From an uncultured Flavobacteriaceae bacterium (GTDB lineage: Bacteria; Bacteroidota; Bacteroidia; Flavobacteriales; Flavobacteriaceae), in assembly GCA_913020685.1 (NCBI GenBank), contig CAJWAY010000022.1, positions 1-15,943 on the forward strand: 15,943 nucleotides of DNA, in the 5' to 3' direction. The notes below the pieces were generated by a model. That model did not search any database and had not been told where the DNA came from. It saw only the letters and a program-made list of their open reading frames with translations. Position numbers and translations under genes: made by a program. Shown here one piece after another: positions 1-5,855 of this stretch; within the stretch, counting starts at the first letter, position 1, and each line of letters starts with the position of its first letter.

Positions 1-547
1 CACGAAACCGCTCAAAATTAATATCTCGAGAATAGGCTGAAGCGCCTGCAATGATCATTTGAGGCTCTACCTCCTTGGCAATGGCAAGAATATTATCGTA
101 ATCCAATCTTCCACTGTCTTCCTGAACACCATAAAAATGCGCTTCATAAAGGCGACCAGAAAAATTAACAGGAGATCCATGGGTCAAATGTCCACCATGA
201 GAGAGATCAAACCCCAAAATTTTGTTTCCAGGCCTCAAAAATGCGTGAAATACAGCTGTGTTAGCTTGTGAACCAGAATGTGGCTGTACATTGGCATATG
301 CCGCGCCAAAGAGCTCCTTGGCTCTGTCTATGGCAATTTGTTCAATTTGATCCACTACCTCACAACCACCATAATATCGTTTTCCTGGATAACCCTCCGC
401 GTATTTGTTGGTCAAAACTGATCCAGTAGCCTCCATTACTGCAGGACTAGTGAAATTTTCGGATGCAATAAGCTCTATACCATTCAACTGGCGCTGCTCC
501 TCTGAGTCTATTAAATCAAAAATTCTGGTGTCTCTTTCTATCATCAT
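1..547 (-). CDS. glyA: Serine hydroxymethyltransferase, N-terminal part (gene runs off the left edge)
   Basis: This is a PLP enzyme that interconverts serine and glycine with tetrahydrofolate, supplying cytoplasmic one-carbon units. Only the first 182 codons are in the window; the family is usually about 420 residues. Seen in the translation: ELIASENFTS (about 25-34), TNKYAEGYPGKRYYGG (46-61), the PHSGSQANTAVF cofactor region (89-100) and SHGGHLTHG (117-125), all hallmark SHMT segments. The PLP-binding lysine lies beyond the window. Two adjacent Met codons (547 and 544) are possible starts; 547 is used. The gene is divergent from nnr across a 212-bp AT-rich spacer. A TATTTTTG box (minus strand, 566-573) just upstream would give a leader of roughly 14 nt, and a nested inverted repeat lies further upstream. 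Identity is secure. Confidence 0.96.
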   Translation of the reverse strand, partial: MMIERDTRIFDLIDSEEQRQLNGIELIASENFTSPAVMEATGSVLTNKYAEGYPGKRYYGGCEVVDQIEQIAIDRAKELFGAAYANVQPHSGSQANTAVFHAFLRPGNKILGFDLSHGGHLTHGSPVNFSGRLYEAHFYGVQEDSGRLDYDNILAIAKEVEPQMIIAGASAYSRDINFERFR

Positions 548-565
548 TCATTTAATTTTCAAATA

Positions 566-573
566 CAAAAATA
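566..573 (-). promoter_or_regulatory. Candidate -7 promoter box for glyA
   Basis: Read on the minus strand this is TATTTTTG, a perfect match to the Bacteroidota -7 consensus TAnnTTTG. It lies 18 nt upstream of the glyA start codon. No convincing TTTG (-33) element is present at the usual spacing; a TTTG on the minus strand at 605-608 is too far. In DNA this AT-rich a single box can arise by chance, so the call depends on position. Confidence 0.4.
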
Positions 574-595
574 AGATTTTAATAAAAGCTTGATT

Positions 596-643
596 ATTTA
601 TTCCCAAATTAAAATATAAATATTTTGTACAGCGGGAATAAAT
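596..643. repeat. Nested inverted repeat in the glyA-nnr divergent spacer
   Basis: The outer arms ATTTATTCCC (596-605) and GGGAATAAAT (634-643) are perfect 10-bp reverse complements. Inside them AAAATAT (611-617) and ATATTTT (620-626) form a second, nearly concentric 7-bp pair. The whole 48-bp structure begins about 35 bp upstream of the predicted glyA transcription start. It could be a dimeric operator or activator site or a cruciform-prone element. A terminator is unlikely because both flanking genes run away from it. The rest of the spacer (548-759) holds no ORF, RNA gene or other recognised element, and I found no perfect -7 box for nnr. Confidence 0.55.
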
Positions 644-759
644 CAGTGGGTAATTGTTACTAAGCAAATGAATTCCAATTAATTAAATTTTCAATCTAAC
701 TGATAAAACATTTAATTTTAAAAAAGAAAAAATAAATCTAGACCAATAATTTAAAACTA

Positions 760-2268
760 ATGAAGATCCTCAATCAACTTCAAATTCACGAGGCAGATCG
801 CCAAACTATTCGCATGGAGCCTATTGCCTCTATTGATCTAATGGAAAGGGCAGCAAAAGCTTGTTTTGAATGGATTTGCCAAAACTACAATACGGATAAA
901 AAGCTTATTCTTCTTTGTGGTACAGGCAACAATGGTGGAGATGGACTAGCTCTTTATCGAATGCTTCGCCAAAAAAAATATAAATGTACTCTCTTTGAAT
1001 TTGAATTAGGAAAAATATCTAGTCATGATTATAATCTGAACAAATCCAAAATTGCTGAAGAAAATTTTAAAGAATTAACCCATGAATCTTTATCACAAAT
1101 CCAAAAAAATGAGGTCATCATTGATGCCATTTTAGGGACAGGACTAAATCGACCTGTTGAAGGTTCTTTAAAAAGAATTATTCAAGTTCTTAACGGAATG
1201 CCAAATACAATATTGTCGATTGACATACCTACAGGACTTTTTTCTGATTTCAATCACGAAAATCACCCCAACGGGATTGTTAAGGCCACCCACACTCTTA
1301 GTTTCCAAATGCCAAAATTGGCTTTCCTTTTGCCTGAATACGGAGAAAAATCTGGTCATTTTGATCTATTAGATATTGGTATCTTACCTTCCTATTTGGA
1401 GAAAGTTAGTACACCCTATCATTATTTGACGGCAGAAAAAGCAAAAATCTATTTTAAAACCCCAAAAAAATTCGACCACAAGGGCAGTAATGGTAATCTC
1501 TTGTTAATCGCGGGTAGTAGAGGAAAAATGGGAGCCGCAATATTGGCTGCCCGTGCAGCACTTAGAACAGGAGCTGGAAAATTATCGGTGCTAACACCTA
1601 AGTGTGGTATCGACATTTTACAAAACACTATACCTGAAGCAATTATTGAAACAAATTATGGAGTTAATTCAATATCAGGATATTATGATTTAAATTATAA
1701 TACTATTTCAATAGGTCCTGGAATGGGAACCAATTCAGATGCAAAGAAATTTTTAGAATCTGTTTTGACTTCAAGTTCTGCTCAAATGGTTATTGACGCA
1801 GATGCCATTAACATAATCGCTGAGCATCCAAAATTAAAAGAAATACTTCCAAAAAATAGCATTATTACGCCGCACCCAAAAGAATTTGAAAGACTGGTTG
1901 GATCATGGAAAACCGAACAAGAAAAGTTAAAACTGCTCATCCAGTTTTCAGCAAATCACAATCTCATCTGTATATTAAAAGGAGCACACTCAGCCATTGC
2001 TTTACCAGATGGGAATATTTGGTTCAACAGTAGTGGCAATCCAGCAATGGCTACCGCCGGGAGTGGTGATGTGCTGACCGGGATTATTGGTGGACTACTA
2101 GCCAAAGGTTATACCCCCATGGAAGCTAGTCTAATGGGAGTTTTTGCACATGGTTATTCAGCAGACATTCTATGTGAATCCATCTCACCTGCTTTTATGT
2201 TGGCTTCCGATTTAATCAATGGACTCAATAGCGTCTGGCGGAAATTTGAGAATAAATCTAAAGAATAG
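760..2268 (+). CDS. nnr: Bifunctional NAD(P)H-hydrate epimerase / ADP-dependent NAD(P)H-hydrate dehydratase
   Basis: The protein repairs NADHX and NADPHX, the hydrated and inactive forms of the cofactors. The N-terminal YjeF_N domain epimerises the S and R forms, and the C-terminal ribokinase-like domain dehydrates them back to NAD(P)H using ADP. At 502 residues it is close to the 515 of the E. coli fusion. Seen: GTGNNGGDG (54-62) and IDAILGTGLNRPVEG plus SIDIPTG in the epimerase half; HKGSNGNLLLIAGSRGKMG, GPGMGT (319-324), VIDADA, ITPHPKEFERL, and NPAMATAGSGDVLTGIIGG with the likely catalytic Asp437 in the dehydratase half. Both halves look intact. It is divergent from glyA. A strong hairpin with a short T-run lies about 50 nt after its stop, before clpB, so it is probably transcribed alone. 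Confidence 0.95.
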   Translation: MKILNQLQIHEADRQTIRMEPIASIDLMERAAKACFEWICQNYNTDKKLILLCGTGNNGGDGLALYRMLRQKKYKCTLFEFELGKISSHDYNLNKSKIAEENFKELTHESLSQIQKNEVIIDAILGTGLNRPVEGSLKRIIQVLNGMPNTILSIDIPTGLFSDFNHENHPNGIVKATHTLSFQMPKLAFLLPEYGEKSGHFDLLDIGILPSYLEKVSTPYHYLTAEKAKIYFKTPKKFDHKGSNGNLLLIAGSRGKMGAAILAARAALRTGAGKLSVLTPKCGIDILQNTIPEAIIETNYGVNSISGYYDLNYNTISIGPGMGTNSDAKKFLESVLTSSSAQMVIDADAINIIAEHPKLKEILPKNSIITPHPKEFERLVGSWKTEQEKLKLLIQFSANHNLICILKGAHSAIALPDGNIWFNSSGNPAMATAGSGDVLTGIIGGLLAKGYTPMEASLMGVFAHGYSADILCESISPAFMLASDLINGLNSVWRKFENKSKE

Positions 2269-2315
2269 ACAGTTTGTCATTTTTTAATCGCCAAATAAGA
2301 CAAAAAGTCATCTTC

Positions 2316-2348
2316 AAGAACTTGGAACAAATCTTGTTCAAGTTTTTT
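2316..2348 (+). terminator. Strong hairpin with T-run between nnr and clpB (terminator or clpB leader element)
   Basis: The arm at 2316-2330 pairs with 2334-2347 through about 14 base pairs, with one bulged G (2325), one G-U pair and an ATC triloop. The core is AACTTG-G-AACAA against TTGTTCAAGTT. Six T residues (2343-2348) form the outer 3' part of the stem and tail. This resembles an intrinsic terminator for nnr, but it ends only 13 nt before the clpB ATG at 2362. If clpB is transcribed from upstream of the hairpin, the element lies in the clpB 5' leader and could act as an attenuator or temperature-sensitive structure. It is not a CIRCE element. Confidence 0.55.
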
Positions 2349-2361
2349 GAAAATAAAATGC

Positions 2362-4962
2362 ATGAATCTGAATAATTTTACCCTAAAATCTCAAGAGGTG
2401 ATTCAATCCGCCCAGCAACTAACCCAACAATTAGGCCACCAGCAAATTGAAAACGAACACCTATTTAAGGGATTACTAGAAGTGGATAATAATGTTCTAC
2501 CTTTTATATTTAAAAAACTTCAGGTCAATTTTTTACTTTTAGAAAAACTCACCGATAAGGCGCTCGAAAGTCTACCAAAGGTATCAGGTGGAGACATTGT
2601 TTTATCCCCCAATGCCACCAAAACTGTGATCAATGCTATCAACCTCTCCAAGGACTCAAAAGATGAATTTGTCGCTACCCAACACCTATTGTTGGCCTTA
2701 TTTGATAGCACCGGAAATATCAGTAAAATATTAAAAGACCAAGGCATTACTCAAAATAACTTAAAAGAATCACTTTCCCAGCTTCAAAAAGGAGAAAAAA
2801 TCACATCCGCATCTGCTGAAGATCAATACAACGCATTAGAAAAATATGCAAAAAACCTCAATCAATTAGCCAAAGACAGCAAACTCGATCCCGTTATTGG
2901 TCGAGAGGAAGAAATCAGACGTTTGCTCCAAATTATTTCAAGAAGAACCAAAAACAACCCCATACTTGTAGGAGAGCCTGGAACAGGAAAAACTGCCATT
3001 GCAGAGGGGCTAGCCCACCGAATTATAGATGGTGATGTACCAGAGAACTTAAAAGAAAAAAAAATTTTTGCGCTTGATATGGGAGCATTGATCGCTGGGG
3101 CTAAGTTCAAAGGAGAATTTGAAGAACGTCTTAAGAGCGTTATCAAAGAAGTAGTGAACAGCAATGGAGACATCGTACTTTTTATTGATGAAATACACAC
3201 CTTAGTCGGTGCCGGTGGTGGTGAAGGGGCCATGGACGCAGCAAATATACTTAAACCCGCCCTGGCAAGAGGAGAACTTAGGGCCATTGGTGCAACAACA
3301 CTAGACGAATACCAAAAAGATTTTGAAAAGGACAAAGCACTGGAAAGGCGTTTCCAAAAAGTTGTTGTTGACGAACCAGATACTGAAAGTGCTATATCCA
3401 TTTTACGCGGCATTAAAGAAAAATACGAAGCCCACCATAAGGTTAGGATCAAAGACGAGGCTATTATCGGAGCTGTAATGCTCTCAAACCGTTACATCTC
3501 AAATAGATTCCTCCCGGACAAGGCTATTGACCTGATGGATGAAGCAGCTTCAAAACTGAGAATGGAAATGAATTCCAAACCCGAAGAACTGGATACCTTG
3601 GACCGTAAAATCCGTCAGATTGAAATTGAGATCGTTGCCATCAAGCGTGAAAAAGATAAGGTAAAAGTGGCAACACTAAACAAAGAACTTTCTAACTTTA
3701 AAGAGGAGCGGAATACTCTTTTTGCGCAATGGAGTCAAGAAAAAGACCGGGTGGATAAAATCCAACAAACTAAACAAGAGATTGAAAACTTCAAGCTCCA
3801 AGCTGATCGAGCTGAGCGAGACGGCGACTATGCTACCGTCGCTGAATTACGCTATGGGAAAATTAAAGCTTCTCAGGAAAACCTAGATCAACTGCACAGC
3901 GAAATGATTGAATATCAAAAAAAAGAGAGTATGATCAAAGAGGAGGTAAACTACGACGACATCACCGAGGTAGTCTCCAAATGGACAGGAATCCCAACCA
4001 GCAAAATGCTAAAATCTGAAAAAGATAGGTTATTAAATCTTGAGAAAGAGATTCACAAACGTATGGTTGGCCAAGAAACTGCCGTTGAAGCAGTGTCGGA
4101 CGCTATACGAAGAAGTCGGGCAGGGCTTCAAGATCAAAAACGTCCTATTGGGAGTTTTCTATTCTTGGGTACCACAGGTATAGGAAAGACAGAATTGGCC
4201 AAAGCACTGGCCGAGGTACTTTTTGATGACCAAAACAGTATTACACGCATCGACATGAGCGAGTACCAAGAGCGTCACTCCATCAGCAGACTCATTGGCG
4301 CCCCTCCTGGATATGTAGGATATGATGAAGGTGGACAACTCACCGAAGCCGTCAGACGAAAACCCTTTTCGGTTGTGCTGCTGGATGAAATTGAAAAAGC
4401 TCACCCAGACACCTTCAATATTTTGTTACAAGTACTAGATGAAGGTAGACTTACCGACAATAAGGGTCGAACTGCAGACTTTAAAAACACAATTGTCATA
4501 ATGACCTCCAACCTTGGAAGTCAAGAAATTAAATCTGTTTTCGAAAATAATTCCGATTTTGATCATGCTCATAATTTAGCCAAAAAAGAAGTCTTGCAAC
4601 TTCTGAAAGAAACCATAAGACCGGAATTTCTTAATAGAGTTGACGATATCATAATGTTTTCCCCACTCACTGCTAAAGAAATCAAATCCATTGTAAATTT
4701 ACAATTCAAAATTTTGGCCTACAGACTTCAACAGCAAGAAATCAAAATCTCTGCATCTGACGAAGCCATCACGGCGTTGGCAAAATGGGGTTTTGAACCC
4801 GAATACGGTGGAAGACCTGTCAAAAGGGTCATACAGAAAAAATTACTCAATGCCTTGAGTAAAGAACTATTGGCAGGGAAAATAGATAACACAAAACCCA
4901 TTTTAGTGGATCATTTTGACGGAAAGATCATTTTTAGAAATCTTGGTAATAAAAAAGAATAA
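2362..4962 (+). CDS. clpB: ATP-dependent protein disaggregase ClpB (Hsp104 family)
   Basis: This hexameric AAA+ chaperone pulls polypeptides out of aggregates together with DnaK/DnaJ/GrpE in the cytoplasm. The frame is open from a TTG at 2347, but the ATG at 2362 gives the family N-terminus (MNLNNFT followed by a Clp-N repeat) and 866 residues, against 857 in E. coli. Domains seen: Clp-N (about 1-150), NBD1 with Walker A GEPGTGKT (204-211) and Walker B VLFIDE (near 274), a charged coiled-coil middle domain (about 400-530) that separates ClpB from ClpA and ClpC, and NBD2 with Walker A GTTGIGKT (603-610), Walker B VVLLDE and the GYVGYDEGG pore loop. No ClpP-docking tripeptide was noticed. The upstream hairpin may influence expression; no CIRCE site or perfect TAnnTTTG box is present. 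Confidence 0.97.
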   Translation: MNLNNFTLKSQEVIQSAQQLTQQLGHQQIENEHLFKGLLEVDNNVLPFIFKKLQVNFLLLEKLTDKALESLPKVSGGDIVLSPNATKTVINAINLSKDSKDEFVATQHLLLALFDSTGNISKILKDQGITQNNLKESLSQLQKGEKITSASAEDQYNALEKYAKNLNQLAKDSKLDPVIGREEEIRRLLQIISRRTKNNPILVGEPGTGKTAIAEGLAHRIIDGDVPENLKEKKIFALDMGALIAGAKFKGEFEERLKSVIKEVVNSNGDIVLFIDEIHTLVGAGGGEGAMDAANILKPALARGELRAIGATTLDEYQKDFEKDKALERRFQKVVVDEPDTESAISILRGIKEKYEAHHKVRIKDEAIIGAVMLSNRYISNRFLPDKAIDLMDEAASKLRMEMNSKPEELDTLDRKIRQIEIEIVAIKREKDKVKVATLNKELSNFKEERNTLFAQWSQEKDRVDKIQQTKQEIENFKLQADRAERDGDYATVAELRYGKIKASQENLDQLHSEMIEYQKKESMIKEEVNYDDITEVVSKWTGIPTSKMLKSEKDRLLNLEKEIHKRMVGQETAVEAVSDAIRRSRAGLQDQKRPIGSFLFLGTTGIGKTELAKALAEVLFDDQNSITRIDMSEYQERHSISRLIGAPPGYVGYDEGGQLTEAVRRKPFSVVLLDEIEKAHPDTFNILLQVLDEGRLTDNKGRTADFKNTIVIMTSNLGSQEIKSVFENNSDFDHAHNLAKKEVLQLLKETIRPEFLNRVDDIIMFSPLTAKEIKSIVNLQFKILAYRLQQQEIKISASDEAITALAKWGFEPEYGGRPVKRVIQKKLLNALSKELLAGKIDNTKPILVDHFDGKIIFRNLGNKKE

Positions 4963-5118
4963 ATGTCAAGGAACCAATCTGCAGGCTGGTTACTTAAGTT
5001 ATTTGAATATGATAGTAAAATAAAAAGAAACTCTCTAAACATTAATTTTGTTGACACCATAACCATCCCAAAACTCCAGTGCTCTTCTGTAATTAAACAA
5101 AGACTTTACTATGTGTAA
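4963..5118 (+). CDS. Unrecognised 51-codon ORF abutting clpB
   Basis: An ATG directly follows the clpB TAA (no intervening base) and opens 51 codons ending at TAA 5116-5118. The predicted peptide begins MSRNQSAGWLLKLFEY and ends IKQRLYYV. It is basic, has one cysteine, and has no signal peptide or obvious membrane span. I do not recognise the sequence. The immediate junction would allow translational coupling to clpB. In AT-rich DNA an open stretch of this length has a chance of only a few percent per trial, but many trials exist, so it may be spurious or a decayed gene. A 7-bp hairpin overlaps its stop. Confidence 0.28.
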   Translation: MSRNQSAGWLLKLFEYDSKIKRNSLNINFVDTITIPKLQCSSVIKQRLYYV

Positions 5119-5121
5119 AGT
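5103..5121. repeat. Perfect 7-bp hairpin downstream of clpB
   Basis: ACTTTAC (5103-5109) and GTAAAGT (5115-5121) are exact reverse complements around a TATGT loop. The element overlaps the stop codon of the small ORF at 4963-5118. There is no proper T-run after it (ATTTAT), so a terminator role for clpB is possible but weak; a small operator is another option. Confidence 0.35.
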
Positions 5122-5176
5122 ATTTATGCTAAATCCTATTTAATTCAATATCGATTAGAATGTAATTTTAGAAGTT

Positions 5177-5215
5177 TATCTATTTTTATGAGCAATCATA
5201 ATATTTTGTAGATAG
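5177..5215. repeat. Two-tier inverted repeat in the clpB-smpB gap
   Basis: The outer arms TATCTA and TAGATA enclose an inner perfect 6-bp stem, TTATGA against TCATAA, capped by GCAA, a GNRA-type tetraloop. The structure lies about 110 bp upstream of smpB in the otherwise unannotated part of the 360-bp gap (4963-5322). It may be part of a small RNA or a regulatory site. Beyond this hairpin, the 4963-5118 ORF and the smpB promoter box, I see no tRNA, tmRNA or other gene in the gap. Confidence 0.3.
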
Positions 5216-5310
5216 ATTAATTTTTTCCGGTTAAGCTTTTTTGTAGAGTGGTCGTTTTAGATGTTTATATTGTTTGGTATATACAGTTCATTCGATCATT
5301 GAATAAATTG

Positions 5311-5318
5311 TAACTTTG
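5311..5318 (+). promoter_or_regulatory. Candidate -7 promoter box for smpB
   Basis: TAACTTTG matches TAnnTTTG perfectly and ends 4 nt before the smpB GTG start. Transcription would then begin at or next to the start codon. The TTTG at 5273-5276 is too distant (34 bp) to be a normal -33 element, so the upstream half of the promoter is not convincing. Confidence 0.5.
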
Positions 5319-5322
5319 GTTA

Positions 5323-5784
5323 GTGCAAAAACAAATAAATATACAAAACAAACGCGCGCGTTTTGAATACGAAATTCTCGATGAATTTATAGCAGGGATT
5401 GTTCTATCCGGAACAGAAATCAAATCAATCCGAAACAGCAACGCCTCCATTGGGGAAAGCTTTTGTGAATTCAATGAAAAGGGAGAGCTTTTTGCAGTAA
5501 ATATGTACATTGAAGAATACGCCTTTGGCACCCATTTCAATCATTGTCCTCGAGGGAGTAGAAAGCTTTTACTAAAGAAAAGAGAACTCAAGAAACTAAA
5601 TAGAGAAGTCAAAAATACGGGCTTGACAATCGTTCCACTAAAGCTTTTCATCAACGATAAAGGCTTTGCCAAGATCACGATCGCACTGGCACGGGGTAAA
5701 AAACTTTTCGACAAAAGGGAAACTCTCAAAGACCGGGACAACAAAAGAGACTTGGATCGTGTAAAAAAAAGTTTTAACCGATAG
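5323..5784 (+). CDS. smpB: SsrA-binding protein SmpB
   Basis: SmpB binds tmRNA and brings it to stalled ribosomes so that the nascent chain is tagged and released. The 153 residues match the usual length (about 150-160). Seen: the N-terminal NKRARFEYEILDEFIAGIVL strand region, GTEIKSIR with NASIGESF, the MYIEEYAFGTHFNH segment, KLLLKKRELKKL, LFINDKGFAKITIALARGKK, and a basic tail (DKRETLKDRDNKRDLDR to the end) that folds into the mRNA channel. The start is GTG at 5323: an in-frame TAA at 5311-5313 closes the frame upstream, and the next in-frame Met lies past conserved sequence. A GC-rich palindrome (AAACGCGCGCGTTT, 5350-5363) encodes the conserved KRARF stretch with codons unlike its surroundings. 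The DUF5686 gene follows 71 bp later. Confidence 0.96.
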   Translation: MQKQINIQNKRARFEYEILDEFIAGIVLSGTEIKSIRNSNASIGESFCEFNEKGELFAVNMYIEEYAFGTHFNHCPRGSRKLLLKKRELKKLNREVKNTGLTIVPLKLFINDKGFAKITIALARGKKLFDKRETLKDRDNKRDLDRVKKSFNR

Positions 5785-5855
5785 GTATTATCATTATATT
5801 TAATTAATAACTCCAAACGATAGTCATCGTTACTCAACTATTCACTCCAAATTCT

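Noticed and set aside
59..271. 70-codon plus-strand open frame at the left edge
   Set aside because: It lies opposite glyA, whose conserved SHMT motifs are read on the minus strand in the same interval.
2321..2342. HAIR (HspR) or CIRCE (HrcA) operator before clpB
   Set aside because: The ends CTTG and CAAG resemble HAIR, but the rest does not match, and HspR is mainly actinobacterial. There is no CIRCE sequence.
2347..2361. TTG as clpB start, adding five residues
   Set aside because: The ATG at 2362 gives the family N-terminus, and the TTG overlaps the T-run of the hairpin.
2862..3452. 196-codon open frame on the minus strand opposite clpB
   Set aside because: It is a shadow of the strongly conserved clpB frame; its translation is Ser/Leu/Ile-rich and low-complexity with no family resemblance.
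4972..4991. Imperfect hairpin AACCA...TGGTT just after clpB
   Set aside because: Five paired bases plus mismatches, no T-run, and it lies within the small ORF; not a credible terminator.
5816..5831. Inverted repeat AACGAT-AGTC-ATCGTT before the DUF5686 gene
   Set aside because: Only 6-bp arms, no T-run and no clear relation to a promoter; likely chance.
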